A stretch of DNA of 64,000 bases, from positions 1 to 64,000 of the forward strand of contig NZ_JANRHH010000020.1 in the NCBI RefSeq assembly GCF_030433435.1, in the 5' to 3' direction. The notes under the pieces were generated by a model. That model made no database searches. It was not told the DNA's origin and saw only the letters and a program-made list of their open reading frames with translations. This stretch comes from Polycladomyces subterraneus (lineage in GTDB: Bacteria > Bacillota > Bacilli > Thermoactinomycetales > JIR-001). Below are positions 26,601-36,149 of the stretch, one piece after another. Each line of letters starts with the position of its first letter. Within the stretch, counting starts at the first letter, position 1. A program made the translations under genes and the position numbers.

Positions 26601-27314
26601 TCACATCTGCTCCTTCAGGTTGCGTTCGGCTTCTGCGATGGCATGATCCATTAGCGAAAACGGTTCGGACAACACCGGCCCGTGGCCTACAGCCAAATGA
26701 GTTGGTTTTAATCCGCGCAGATGCTTGGCACTCTCCAGAGCCGTAGGCTTGTGCCACGTGCCCAAGGCAGGGAAGGGAAACCAAGGTTTTAATGTCCCCG
26801 CCACAGCTACCCCGCCGCGTGTCTGATATGCATCCCCCGCGATAAGCGTGCCGTCCCGTGTATCCAGAAAGGCGACATGACCGGGAGTATGTCCTGGGGA
26901 CGGAATGACTTCAAGGGATCCGACACGGTCCCCCGCCGTGAGTAAACGGGTGGGCTTCGTTTGGCAAGAGGGCACGGAACCGCGCAATGGGATGGACGGC
27001 TCGTCGGGGTCGAGGGATTTATCGCCGCGGAGCAGGCGGGCTTCGCGTTTGGAGATCAGGATTTCGGTATCCGGCATCGCGTCGTGCAGAGCATCCAACG
27101 CCCCTACGTGATCACTATGGGCATGAGTCAGGGCAATACGGACAATGGGTGCGCCGAGCTGCTCGGCCGCCTCAAGAATTTTTTTGGCGCTGCCGGGAAG
27201 CGCCGCATCGATCAAGGTGAATCCGTCCTGTTCCTTTACCAAATAGCAGTTGACTGGAAAGAGCCTCGGAAAAAACGTCAGTTGGACGACATGACCGAAC
27301 GGTGTTATTCTCAT
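26601..27314 (-). CDS. MBL-fold metallo-hydrolase
   Basis: Metallo-beta-lactamase-fold hydrolase of 237 residues with the metal motif THAHSDHVGALDAL, a later GHTPGHVAF, and GDAYQTRGG providing further ligands. Similar proteins act as hydrolases of unknown substrate in Bacilli; no lactamase activity is implied. It is the first gene of an operon with the TetR gene. The promoter and twin operators lie 25-70 bases before the ATG. Confidence 0.88.
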   Translation of the reverse strand: MRITPFGHVVQLTFFPRLFPVNCYLVKEQDGFTLIDAALPGSAKKILEAAEQLGAPIVRIALTHAHSDHVGALDALHDAMPDTEILISKREARLLRGDKSLDPDEPSIPLRGSVPSCQTKPTRLLTAGDRVGSLEVIPSPGHTPGHVAFLDTRDGTLIAGDAYQTRGGVAVAGTLKPWFPFPALGTWHKPTALESAKHLRGLKPTHLAVGHGPVLSEPFSLMDHAIAEAERNLKEQM

Positions 27315-27339
27315 CGATGCAACATCCTCTCAACGGAAA

Positions 27340-27373
27340 CTAATACGATTAGATAATAAACTAATACCATTAG
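27340..27373 (-). promoter_or_regulatory. Twin TetR operators in front of the MBL-tetR operon
   Basis: CTAATACGATTAG (27340-27352) and CTAATACCATTAG (27361-27373) are near-identical palindromes with centres 21 bp apart, i.e. on the same face of the helix. One lies between the -35 and -10 boxes and the other directly after the -10 box. Confidence 0.85.
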
Positions 27374-27382
27374 CCAAATCAA
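27353..27382 (-). promoter_or_regulatory. SigA-type promoter of the MBL-tetR operon
   Basis: On the minus strand TTGATT (27382-27377) and TATTAT (27358-27353) are separated by 18 bases and interleaved with the two operators. Confidence 0.7.
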
Positions 27383-27439
27383 CCATTGACGATGGTGAGC
27401 ATTGATCTGATAATTAACAAATTATTTAAATTGGTTTCA

Positions 27440-27468
27440 TTGTTTAATATTAAAATAAGTGTTATAAT
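27440..27468 (+). promoter_or_regulatory. SigA-type promoter of the glucan cassette
   Basis: TTGTTT and TATAAT are separated by 17 bases, in an AT-rich stretch 47 bases before the DUF4912 gene start. Confidence 0.75.
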
Positions 27469-27514
27469 CAGTCATGTTATATAATATGACATCAATAGAT
27501 GAGGAGAGCGAAGA

Positions 27515-28240
27515 GTGGAAGAGACCGATTTTTGGTTACAAATCATCCGGCGTTTAGATCAAGGAGAAAATCAAGCGGCAATTGCTCAATCATTTGGATG
27601 GACGCGCGGGCAGTTCCGATATCGCTTGCGTCGCTTTCGGGAAAGGTACCAAGAACGCTTGGAAGCGGCGGCCGGTCCTGAACCGATTTCTGCTCTGGAG
27701 AGGAAACATGTTCGTTTCTGGATGGATGAGTCTTGGACCAGAGAAGGATTGCCCAATCGGGTGGTATTGATGGCCAAAGATCCTTGGACAGTATTTGCCT
27801 ACTGGACTGTGGCACAGTGGCGAAAAGATATGGTAAGTCGTCATTTCGAAAAGAGCTGGAGTCATCTCCCCCTGTTTCTCCGATTACATGATGTGACAGA
27901 TCTCCTATTTGACGGTGAGCATGCTCACTCCCGCCAGGAATTATCGGTTCATCCAGACGCTGATCACTGGTATTTTCGTCATGTTACGCCAGGTCGTCAA
28001 TATTTGCTGGATTTCGGCACTTACACTGACGAAGGAGTCTTTTTTACTATCTTGCGGTCTAATGTAGCAGGAACCCCTTCACACAATGTGCATGATGCTT
28101 TTCAACGATTTGGACCGGTAACGGCACTATATGTGGGGAGTGAAGGAAGAAACGGATATTACCAAGGGGTGTCAAAAGAACCGAAATGGGCGAATCGGTT
28201 TACGGGATATTCCTTGGTGGAAGAGGGGGAGGAAAAGTAG
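27515..28240 (+). CDS. DUF4912 protein with N-terminal HTH-like region
   Basis: Protein of 241 residues starting at a GTG after GAGGAGA. Residues ~5-45 (LDQGENQAAIAQSFGWTRGQFRYRL) look like a helix-turn-helix. The rest matches the DUF4912 type: LMAKDPWTVFAYW, LFLRLHDVT, WYFRHVTPGRQYLLDFG. DUF4912 members are often found beside GH57 glucan enzymes and may bind carbohydrate; that is from memory and not a proven function. It is the first gene of the cassette and lies two bases before the GH57-GT4 gene. Confidence 0.82.
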   Translation: MEETDFWLQIIRRLDQGENQAAIAQSFGWTRGQFRYRLRRFRERYQERLEAAAGPEPISALERKHVRFWMDESWTREGLPNRVVLMAKDPWTVFAYWTVAQWRKDMVSRHFEKSWSHLPLFLRLHDVTDLLFDGEHAHSRQELSVHPDADHWYFRHVTPGRQYLLDFGTYTDEGVFFTILRSNVAGTPSHNVHDAFQRFGPVTALYVGSEGRNGYYQGVSKEPKWANRFTGYSLVEEGEEK

Positions 28241-28242
28241 AA

Positions 28243-31077
28243 ATGGCGCAAGGGGCATTGGCGTTGATTCTGCATGCTCATCTACCGTATGTCCGTCATC
28301 CGGAGCGGGAAGATGCTTTGGAGGAGCGTTGGCTGTTTGAAGCGATAACGGAATCCTATATTCCTCTGTTGTCGATGTTTCAACGATTGATCAAAGAGAG
28401 AGTAGCCTTTCGAGTAACCCTTTCTCTCAGCCCCACCCTGTTGTCCATGTTGTCAGATCCCCTGCTTCAAAAGCGCACATTGCAACATCTGGATCGGTTG
28501 GTAGAGTTGGCGGAAAAAGAGATGGTGCGCACCCACAATCTGCCGGATTTTTATCCTCTCGCCAAAGCCTATAAAGAGCGATTTCAGGAAATACGAGACT
28601 TTTACCTTCGGTATCGGGGTGACCTCATTCAGGCTTTCCGTGAATTACGGGATTCGGGACACATCGAATTGATAACAACAGCGGCCACTCACGCCTTTCT
28701 TCCTCTGGTACTGACGGAGGAAGGTGTACGGGCACAAGTGTTGACGGGAATACGGGAGTTTGAACGCCATTTTGGTGAGCGGCCTCGCGGCATGTGGCTT
28801 CCGGAGTGCGGTTATTTTCCCGGACTGGACCGGTTGTTGGCAGAACAGGGGATTGGATGGTTTGTTGTCGATTCCCATGGCGTGCAGCATGCTCGTCCCC
28901 GTCCGGATTTCGGGAACTTTTCCCCAGTGGTTTTGCCAACAGGAGTAGCCGCCTTTTCCAGGGACACGGCCTGTTCTGAGCAGGTATGGAGTTCCAAGAC
29001 GGGCTACCCGGGAGATGTGGATTACCGGGAGTATTATCGTGATATCGGTTTTGATTTGGATCTGGAAACGATTGGACCGTATATTCACCCAACGGGTATT
29101 CGCCACAACACAGGAATCAAATATTATCGCATCACAGGAGAAGGTGATCACAAAGAACCGTACAATCCGCAGTGGGCACGGGAGAAAGCCGCCGCGCATG
29201 CCGGGCATTTCCTTCATTTGTTGACCCAGCGGGTCTGGGAAGGAACGAATCGAACGGGACGTCAACCGATCATCACGGTTCCATTTGACGCCGAGTTGTT
29301 TGGACATTGGTGGTATGAAGGTCCTTTGTGGATCGAGATGTTGCTAAAAAAAATGCACTACGATCAGGTTGTGGTAAAGGCCACGACTCCCTCCGAATAT
29401 TTATCCCTTTACACGGATTATCCGGAATGTCAGATGGACATGAGTACCTGGGGGCGCTACGGATATGCAGATGTATGGCTGCGGGAGGAGAATGACTGGA
29501 TTTATCCGGCTTTGCACAAGGCGGAAGTGCGGATGAGTGAACTGGCCAGCCGTTGGGCGGGAGAACAAGACCAGCTCATCCAGCGAGTGTTGAAGCAGGC
29601 GGCACGGGAACTGATGCTGGCGCAAAGCAGTGACTGGGCTTTTATCATGGACGGTAAAACCGCCGTGAACTACGCGGTACAACGGACCAAGCATCATATC
29701 AATCGTTTTTGGAAGCTGGAGGAGATGTTGACATCTAATCAGGTGGACGAAACTTTGTTGGAGACAGTGGAATCGTTGGATGCGCTGTTTCCGGATGTTG
29801 ATATTGCCGCGTATCGATATCGTCAGCCGGCTTCCGAGAAGGAGAATGACAGAAATACCCCTCGGGTGTTGATGTTGTCCTGGGAGTTTCCTCCGATGAC
29901 GGTTGGCGGTTTGTCGCGTCACGTTTATGATCTCTCACGCTATCTGGTGAGATGTGGATGGGAAGTACATGTCATTACCACGGAAGTAGAGGGAGCTCCG
30001 CATGAGGAGATCGTGGATGGGGTACATGTGCATCGGGTACATGTGGTACGTCCCTTTGGAGAAGCCTTTATCCATTGGGTGGCCCAACTGAACCTGATGA
30101 TGGTGGATGCGGTAGAGCTCTTGATCAAAAGCGGATACACATTTGATGTGGTCCATGCCCATGATTGGCTGGTGGAGGAAGCGGCCACCACGATCAAACA
30201 TCGTTGGGGAATTCCCATGATTGCCACCATCCATGCAACGGAGCATGGGCGCAACCACGGTATTCATACGGATTTGCAGCATAAGATCCATCATCGGGAA
30301 TGGCGTCTCACGTATGAAGCGCAACGGGTTATTGTATGTAGCCGCTATATGAAACAGGAAGTGGAGACGCTGTTCCAATTGCCGCAAGACAAATTAGATG
30401 TAATCCCCAATGGAGTCGATCCTGAGCAACTGGCTCCAACGAATTTGGGAGACGAAACCCTGGAGCCTTTTGCGTTGCCACATGAACGCGTGGTGCTGTT
30501 TATCGGACGACTGGTGCGGGAAAAAGGTGTGGATACACTGTTGACCGCAGCGGGAAATATATTGGCCCGCCACCCCGATGTCAAGTTTGTCATCGCCGGA
30601 AAAGGACCGATGATGGAGGAGTGGAAAAACCAAGCGAAACGGTTGGGCTACGGGGATAGGGTTTTGTTTGCCGGTTTTGTCTCAGACGAAGATCGCAACC
30701 GTTTGTTGAGGAATGCGGCAGTCACCGTTTTTCCCAGTCTATATGAACCCTTTGGTATCGTCGCTTTGGAGGCGATGACTGCGGGGTCGCCTGTCGTGGT
30801 GTCTGATGTGGGCGGTTTGGCTGATGTGGTGGAACACGGACAAAACGGTCTCAAGATGTATGCAGGAGATGCCCGGTCCTTGGCGACACAGGTGAACGCG
30901 CTGCTGGATGATCCGGTATGGGCGCAACAGTTGGCGGAAGCGGGACGGCAATCCATAAAACAATATGATTGGAGCAGGATTGCCCAACAAACGATAACGG
31001 TATATCAACGTGTTCTCGGGAAAATGTCTCATCATGATCAGACAGAGGAGATCCCGGTACCCAGTCTTACGAAGTAG
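28243..31077 (+). CDS. GH57 branching-enzyme-like domain fused to GT4 glycosyltransferase
   Basis: Bifunctional protein of 944 residues. Residues 1-~520 form a GH57/DUF1957 domain with the [11 protein letters not shown] start, the catalytic Glu188 in MWLPECGY and Asp349 in [12 protein letters not shown], as in GH57 1,4-alpha-glucan branching enzymes. Residues ~538-935 form a GT4 domain resembling glycogen/starch synthases ([41 protein letters not shown]). Together they suggest chain elongation and branching of an alpha-glucan by one polypeptide. The ATG at 28243 follows GGGGGAGGAAAA. Its neighbours supply a nucleotidyltransferase and a GH15 enzyme. Confidence 0.92.
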   Translation: MAQGALALILHAHLPYVRHPEREDALEERWLFEAITESYIPLLSMFQRLIKERVAFRVTLSLSPTLLSMLSDPLLQKRTLQHLDRLVELAEKEMVRTHNLPDFYPLAKAYKERFQEIRDFYLRYRGDLIQAFRELRDSGHIELITTAATHAFLPLVLTEEGVRAQVLTGIREFERHFGERPRGMWLPECGYFPGLDRLLAEQGIGWFVVDSHGVQHARPRPDFGNFSPVVLPTGVAAFSRDTACSEQVWSSKTGYPGDVDYREYYRDIGFDLDLETIGPYIHPTGIRHNTGIKYYRITGEGDHKEPYNPQWAREKAAAHAGHFLHLLTQRVWEGTNRTGRQPIITVPFDAELFGHWWYEGPLWIEMLLKKMHYDQVVVKATTPSEYLSLYTDYPECQMDMSTWGRYGYADVWLREENDWIYPALHKAEVRMSELASRWAGEQDQLIQRVLKQAARELMLAQSSDWAFIMDGKTAVNYAVQRTKHHINRFWKLEEMLTSNQVDETLLETVESLDALFPDVDIAAYRYRQPASEKENDRNTPRVLMLSWEFPPMTVGGLSRHVYDLSRYLVRCGWEVHVITTEVEGAPHEEIVDGVHVHRVHVVRPFGEAFIHWVAQLNLMMVDAVELLIKSGYTFDVVHAHDWLVEEAATTIKHRWGIPMIATIHATEHGRNHGIHTDLQHKIHHREWRLTYEAQRVIVCSRYMKQEVETLFQLPQDKLDVIPNGVDPEQLAPTNLGDETLEPFALPHERVVLFIGRLVREKGVDTLLTAAGNILARHPDVKFVIAGKGPMMEEWKNQAKRLGYGDRVLFAGFVSDEDRNRLLRNAAVTVFPSLYEPFGIVALEAMTAGSPVVVSDVGGLADVVEHGQNGLKMYAGDARSLATQVNALLDDPVWAQQLAEAGRQSIKQYDWSRIAQQTITVYQRVLGKMSHHDQTEEIPVPSLTK

Positions 31078-31129
31078 GTTCTCGCTTCTGCTTCATCAGA
31101 GAAAAGGGTTAAGAGAGGAGAAAACATAC

Positions 31130-33523
31130 GTGAAAGCAGTCATTATGGCCGGAGGAAAAGGAACCCGGTTGCGTCCGTTGACGAGTCGTTTGCCCAAACC
31201 GATGGTGCCACTCCTGAACAAACCCTGTATGGAATATATCATTGAATTGCTCAAACGATATGGTATCACTGAAATAGCAGTCACGGTTCAATATTTGCCC
31301 CAGGTGATCCAACGTTATTTCGGCGATGGTTCAGAGTATGGGGTGCAACTCCATTATTATGAAGAAACCTTGCCGCTGGGGACGGCCGGCAGTGTAAAAA
31401 ATGCCGCTGACTTTTTGGATGATACGTTTATTGTTATCAGCGGAGATGCACTGACGGATTTCAATCTGGATCAAGCCATTTCCTTTCATCAAAAAAAGGG
31501 TGGGCTGGGTACCCTTGTCTTGCATCAAGTAGACAATCCGCTGGAGTTTGGCGTGGTGATGACCGACGAAACAGGTCAGATCATCCGATTTTTGGAGAAG
31601 CCGAGTTGGAGAGAGGTTTTCAGCGATACCGTCAATACCGGGATTTATGTCTTGGAGCCGGAAATTTTGTCCTTTTTTGAACACGGTCAGGTCTTTGATT
31701 TCAGCAAGGACTTGTTTCCCATGGTGATGGAAAGGGGGCACGCCCTATACGGCTACGTGGCGGAAGGGTATTGGTCGGATATCGGCAATTTGGCTCAATA
31801 TCGCAAAACCCAACTGGATATGCTGGCGGGGCGGGTTCAGGTTCAAATTCCCGGCAAAGAGGTACAACCGGGGATTTGGATGGGGGAAGGATGTCAGGTA
31901 GCTCCCACCGCCAAGCTGGAGGCGCCGGTATTTGTCGGTGATGGCAGTGTCATTGAATCCAATGCTCAGGTTGGTCCTTATACTGTCATCGGAAAGTACA
32001 ACCGAGTGGGAAAAAGTGCGGAAGTGGTACGGTCTGTCGTATGGAACCGGACGCAGATCGATCAAGCTGTCGTGATGAGAGATGCGTCCGTAACACATGA
32101 TGTCCGAATTGGGGCAGGTGCTCAGTTGGCGGAGGATGTGGTGGTGGGAGAAAAAAGCCGGATCGGTGAAAAAGCCTGGTTGCGGAGCGGAGTGAAGGTA
32201 TGGCCGGAGAAACAGGTGGCACCCGCTGCAATTCTAAATTCCTCTCTGATCTGGGAATCTGAGGTTCGGGCTTCCTTGTTTGGTTCGGATGGCGTGAGCG
32301 GAATTGCCAATGTGGAAATGACGCCGGAAAAAGTAACGAAAATCATCACCGCTTATGCTTCGTTATTAAAGCCGAGGAGCCACGTACTTTTGGCGTGGGA
32401 CGGGGATCCTTACGCCGAGATATTGGCCCGCGGGGTGACGGCAAGCTTGTTGGCCTCAGGCCATTGTGTAAAGGATGTGGGATGTGTCCCTGCCCCTGTA
32501 GCCCGTTACGGAGTGGGGAGGTTAGGTTGTGTAGGAGGTATTTACCTCCATCGGCGTGGTTTGGGGACGGAAGAACGGATGGTGCTTCAGTTTTTTGATG
32601 CCGATGGACTCCCACTCGATAAGGGATGGGAGCGGAAAATTGAGAATGCATGGATACAAGAAGAAGCCTCGCGTCCAGCTCCAGAAGGTTATGGTACATT
32701 GGAGACACATTCCCGTTTGGTTGAGCTATACCAGAGTGAAGCATTGCAAAGCATCGACACTGCTGCCATCCGGAAACGCGGTTTAAAAGTGGTATTCCAT
32801 GCTGCCAATCCAATGTTGTTCTCGGTAGTACATCCAATGTTAACTGCATTGGGATGCCGTGTGGTTACGGTAATTGGCGGTGACGGTCAGCTTCAGCAAG
32901 AAGTAAAAGACAACCAGGCCGATCTGGGGATTCACATAGAAGGAGACGGGCAAAACTTTGTTCTGTATACGGGAGAAGGAACTCCTCTTTCGCAGGCAGC
33001 AACCATGCTGCTGCAGATGATGGCTGCCATCGCCCGTCAATCGAAGATTCCAGTTCCGGTAAACACCCCTTCGGCATGGGAACAGTGGTTGGAACAAATG
33101 GGCGTACAAACAGTTCGCACCACAACCTCACCGCGCTCCCTGTTGGCGGTGGGTCAAAAGCAAAGTCTACAAGTCTTCTACGATGCTGTCTATACATTGG
33201 TTACGTTACTGGAAGTTTGCGCGGTAAAGGAGAAATCGCTGCAACAGCTTCTGGATGAATTGCCTCCCGTTTATTTGCTCAAGGAACAAGTTTCTTGTCC
33301 TGTAACAGCCAAAGGTAAAGTCATGCGCCGACTGATGGAGGAAATAAAGGAACAGCCACTGGAGCTGATCGATGGAATCAAAGTATTGATGGAAAACGGC
33401 TGGGCCTTGATTCTACCTGATGAGAATCAGGCACATTTTCAAGTGATGGCACAAGGGAACACGGAACAGGACGCTCAAGATCTTATCACAATGTATAAAG
33501 ACAAGATTTCGTCTTTTAAATAG
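31130..33523 (+). CDS. Sugar-1-phosphate nucleotidyltransferase fused to an inactive-looking phosphohexomutase-like domain
   Basis: Protein of 797 residues. Residues 1-~235 are a nucleotidyltransferase ([30 protein letters not shown]); ~250-370 are left-handed beta-helix hexapeptide repeats; ~405-797 resemble phosphoglucomutase/phosphomannomutase. The mutase catalytic Ser loop (TASHNP in active enzymes) is replaced by LHRRGLG, so mutase activity is doubtful. Such proteins are often annotated mannose-1-phosphate guanylyltransferase, but in this cassette a glucose nucleotide donor for the GT4 domain is as likely. The GTG at 31130 follows AGAGAGGAG. Confidence 0.87.
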   Translation: MKAVIMAGGKGTRLRPLTSRLPKPMVPLLNKPCMEYIIELLKRYGITEIAVTVQYLPQVIQRYFGDGSEYGVQLHYYEETLPLGTAGSVKNAADFLDDTFIVISGDALTDFNLDQAISFHQKKGGLGTLVLHQVDNPLEFGVVMTDETGQIIRFLEKPSWREVFSDTVNTGIYVLEPEILSFFEHGQVFDFSKDLFPMVMERGHALYGYVAEGYWSDIGNLAQYRKTQLDMLAGRVQVQIPGKEVQPGIWMGEGCQVAPTAKLEAPVFVGDGSVIESNAQVGPYTVIGKYNRVGKSAEVVRSVVWNRTQIDQAVVMRDASVTHDVRIGAGAQLAEDVVVGEKSRIGEKAWLRSGVKVWPEKQVAPAAILNSSLIWESEVRASLFGSDGVSGIANVEMTPEKVTKIITAYASLLKPRSHVLLAWDGDPYAEILARGVTASLLASGHCVKDVGCVPAPVARYGVGRLGCVGGIYLHRRGLGTEERMVLQFFDADGLPLDKGWERKIENAWIQEEASRPAPEGYGTLETHSRLVELYQSEALQSIDTAAIRKRGLKVVFHAANPMLFSVVHPMLTALGCRVVTVIGGDGQLQQEVKDNQADLGIHIEGDGQNFVLYTGEGTPLSQAATMLLQMMAAIARQSKIPVPVNTPSAWEQWLEQMGVQTVRTTTSPRSLLAVGQKQSLQVFYDAVYTLVTLLEVCAVKEKSLQQLLDELPPVYLLKEQVSCPVTAKGKVMRRLMEEIKEQPLELIDGIKVLMENGWALILPDENQAHFQVMAQGNTEQDAQDLITMYKDKISSFK

Positions 33524-33571
33524 TGAGCGGAAAAACTTACCTTTCGGGTTGGGGTGAGCGAGCATCGGACG

Positions 33572-33599
33572 TGGGAGGTCTTCGGCCCTCTCCCATTAT
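33572..33599 (+). terminator. Terminator after the nucleotidyltransferase gene
   Basis: TGGGAGG-TC-TTCG-GC-CCTCTCCCA folds as a GC-rich stem with a TTCG loop and is followed by TTATT. Confidence 0.65.
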
Positions 33600-33664
33600 T
33601 GGTACAATCAAGCCATGGAGTGAAAAAAACTAAAAACTACTATGAAGGAGAAAATTGATTAAAC

Positions 33665-33781
33665 TAAACAGAGATAGGATGGGACGGAGACACCGTGGAT
33701 GATGTGGGTTTGTCACGTCAGATGAAGCGAGAAGCCCACGGCGACCAAAGGGAGTGCCGTGTGGAGCAAGTCACCAAAGCG
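33665..33781 (+). other. Structured intergenic element, possible IS200/IS605-type right-end remnant or regulatory RNA
   Basis: GTGGG (33703-33707) can pair with CCCAC (33735-33739), and CACGGC (33737-33742) with GCCGTG (33756-33761), giving competing stems. The segment GATGAAGCGAGAAGCCCACG resembles sequences I recall at right ends of IS200/IS605-type elements and in the TnpB-guide RNA. No tnpA or tnpB is present. Alternatively it is a leader RNA for the GH15 gene, since a terminator follows directly. The rest of the 403-base gap holds two terminators and a cre site. Confidence 0.35.
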
Positions 33782-33816
33782 AGGTCGCTGATCCTCAACA
33801 GCGGCCTTTTCTTTTT
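33782..33816 (+). terminator. Terminator or attenuator upstream of the GH15 gene
   Basis: AGGTCGCTG / CAGCGGCCT with an 8-nt loop (33782-33807) is followed by TTTCTTTTT. Confidence 0.75.
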
Positions 33817-33874
33817 ACATAGTTGGAATGGGTAACTTGGCTGTGACAGGTTTTCATTGGGGGACGTAATATTA

Positions 33875-33888
33875 AGTAAACGGTTTCA
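33875..33888 (+). promoter_or_regulatory. cre-like site (CcpA) upstream of the GH15 gene
   Basis: AGTAAACGGTTTCA matches the cre consensus TGWAANCGNTNWCA at 11 of 12 informative positions. It lies about 40 bases before the GH15 start, between the attenuator-like hairpin and the ribosome binding site. Confidence 0.6.
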
Positions 33889-33926
33889 TCTTATGAAGCC
33901 ATGTCCATAATGGAGGGGGAAGAGAG

Positions 33927-34955
33927 GTGTCCAAGTTGAAACGATTGCATCAAGTACTCGATACCATGCGGCTGCCCAATGGCGCCTACATTGCCAGCCC
34001 TTCCGATGATTACTCCTATGTGTGGATCCGGGATGTAGGGTATACAGTGTTACCCTATTTAACTACCACTTGTGATCGCTACGAGAAAGCCATGCATGCT
34101 CTGCTGGATCTTTTTCGGAGATATGAATGGAAAATTAATATTCATACGCGGCACAAGCCTGTTCATCTTTATGAATATATTCATGCCAGGTACGACAAGG
34201 ATTTGACGGAAATCAAAGAGCCTTGGGGTCATGCTCAAAATGATGCCATCGGTTTGTTTATATGGAATATAGCACAAGGGATACGTCACAGAAAGGCCAT
34301 CTTGCGGGATGAAAAAGATCGTGAGATCTTACAGAAGTTGGTTTGGTATTTAGCCTGTGTCGAATATTGGGATCACCCGGATAACGGCATGTGGGAAGAA
34401 AATATGGAGGTGCATGCCTCCAGTGTCGGAGCGGTCGTGGCTGGATTACAAGCGATTCGCCTGTTAGTCGATGTCCCGGAGGACCTGATCCGGAAGGGTC
34501 AGCAAACGTTGTCCTTGATGTTGCCAAGGGAAAGCGTCACCAAGGAAACAGATCTGGCGCTTCTTTCCCTCATCTACCCGTATCAAGTGGTAGAAAGGGG
34601 GATGGCACAGCGTATCTTGAAAAATGTGACATCCAAGTTGGAACGGACGTATGGGTGCATCCGATATGAAGGAGACCAGTACTACAACCACGGTAAAGAG
34701 GCTGAGTGGTGTTTTGGTTTTCCGTGGCTGGGGTTGTGTCATGCGGTTCTAGGTAACCGGCAGCAAGCGCAAGAATACTGGCAAAAGACGTTGAATCTGT
34801 TGCCGGATGACGGGCGCATGCCGGAGCTGTACATCGGTGGGACCAACCGACCCAACGGAAACACTCCCTTGGCCTGGGCGGTGGCGATGGTCTTGTTGCT
34901 GAAGCAGCATGTGTCAGCTGTAGGGGAGGAATCCTCAGAAGCAGCAGCGGGTTGA
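33927..34955 (+). CDS. GH15-family glucoamylase-like / glucan hydrolase
   Basis: Protein of 342 residues with the alpha/alpha-barrel features of GH15: YVWIRDVGYTVLPYL near the N-terminus, EPWGHAQNDAIGLFIW, NGMWEENMEVHASSVGAVVAGL and PDDGRMPELYIGG. It is shorter than full glucoamylases and has no signal peptide or N-terminal beta-domain, so it likely works in the cytoplasm, trimming the product of the GH57-GT4 enzyme. The start is GTG after GGAGGGGGA. Expression may be separate from the upstream cassette because of the terminators and cre site between them. Confidence 0.83.
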   Translation: MSKLKRLHQVLDTMRLPNGAYIASPSDDYSYVWIRDVGYTVLPYLTTTCDRYEKAMHALLDLFRRYEWKINIHTRHKPVHLYEYIHARYDKDLTEIKEPWGHAQNDAIGLFIWNIAQGIRHRKAILRDEKDREILQKLVWYLACVEYWDHPDNGMWEENMEVHASSVGAVVAGLQAIRLLVDVPEDLIRKGQQTLSLMLPRESVTKETDLALLSLIYPYQVVERGMAQRILKNVTSKLERTYGCIRYEGDQYYNHGKEAEWCFGFPWLGLCHAVLGNRQQAQEYWQKTLNLLPDDGRMPELYIGGTNRPNGNTPLAWAVAMVLLLKQHVSAVGEESSEAAAG

Positions 34956-35002
34956 GCCGAGGTGATGTTCATAATGGTTAATATGAACAGAGGATGTATA
35001 AT

Positions 35003-35045
35003 CAAGACAAAAAACCTACCATTACAAGGCAGGTTTTTTGTCTTG
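35003..35045. terminator. Terminator after the GH15 gene
   Basis: A 15-bp perfect stem, CAAGACAAAAAACCT (35003-35017) with AGGTTTTTTGTCTTG (35031-35045). It may serve both strands. Confidence 0.85.
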
Positions 35046-35151
35046 AACCGCAATTGATGCATTCTTGTAATGCTACCCTCAGAATGCAACGAAGGTCAAG
35101 CCACACGAGTGAAAGGTTTTCGGATTATCGTGTTGAAAGAGGACAAAATCA

Positions 35152-35916
35152 CTATACTAAAATACTCGTTACTCGAACATTTTCAATCTCAAAACTCTCA
35201 TTCGCTAGGTCTTCATTGGTGGTTGCGGCTAGCAACTCTACTTTTAACCCCAGTTCATCGGATTGAACAAAATGTAATTTTGTCTCTCCCATGTCATACG
35301 TCGCCATTCTCTCACCTCCTGAAAGGCTTGGAAATATCGCTCTTATATACTTCCACGCTTCTTCAGAAAATTGACAACGAACAACTGCTTCTTTTATCCC
35401 CGTAATCCCATTCTTCTCTGCATTCGGCTTCATGAAATATTTTCTCATGAAATCATACTTCTCTTGGCTATCCATCTCCAAAAAGAAAATCTGAAGATCG
35501 GTCCCCGGAATTGGTGGTGTATAGACACAACGAAATGGCAGTGACTTCTTCAATAGTCCAAATAACATCTTAAACGTAATCCGCTCTGGAGCACTGGCTT
35601 TAACGCCTCTTTTTAGTAATTCATTTTTCAACGAATCAAGTTGATCCGTCATTAAGCACAAGCCGAAGATCCCTCGTAAACCTCGGTTATACTTCTCAAC
35701 CCACTCTTTGCGCCAACCACCACCGTCTTTGGTTTTCAGCCAAACCAACTCTAAGTATTGGTCTCCAATCCAAATATTTGCTACCTGAAATCCTTTGGTC
35801 CTCTTACCGGAGGTCGGATTGAAAGGAAAGCCTATTGGCTCTATTTTGCCTTTCAGAGATTCTAATTTTGTTTGATCTTGTTCGATATGTACTACAAAGT
35901 GATCCAAACGTATCAT
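35152..35916 (-). CDS. VOC-superfamily (glyoxalase-like) protein
   Basis: Protein of 254 residues starting IRLDHFVVHIEQD, the usual first strand of glyoxalase/VOC proteins, with a second beta-alpha-beta unit near GLRGIFGLCLMTDQLDSL. Its substrate is unknown. The coding sequence is visibly more AT-rich than neighbouring genes, which suggests recent acquisition. It stands alone on the minus strand, with about 230 bases of unassigned sequence upstream that hold only a hairpin (AGCCCC / GGGGCT, 36092-36111). Confidence 0.72.
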   Translation of the reverse strand: MIRLDHFVVHIEQDQTKLESLKGKIEPIGFPFNPTSGKRTKGFQVANIWIGDQYLELVWLKTKDGGGWRKEWVEKYNRGLRGIFGLCLMTDQLDSLKNELLKRGVKASAPERITFKMLFGLLKKSLPFRCVYTPPIPGTDLQIFFLEMDSQEKYDFMRKYFMKPNAEKNGITGIKEAVVRCQFSEEAWKYIRAIFPSLSGGERMATYDMGETKLHFVQSDELGLKVELLAATTNEDLANESFEIENVRVTSILV

Positions 35917-36149
35917 ATTGTCACTCCTTTCATATTTGACGATTTTCTTTTTCGGGTATATGTTCTTTCCTTATACTCAATGGTTCGATCAGACGCAGCA
36001 TCTAGGAATAAGAGGAACATTAGTATCGGACTAATTTCCCGAATGAACCACGATTGCCATCGTCTCCATATCCGCCAATACCTTTTCTACCAGCCCCCGG
36101 AGTGAGGGGCTAATTTTCATGCTGCTGGGCACCCGCTTTGTCGTACACC

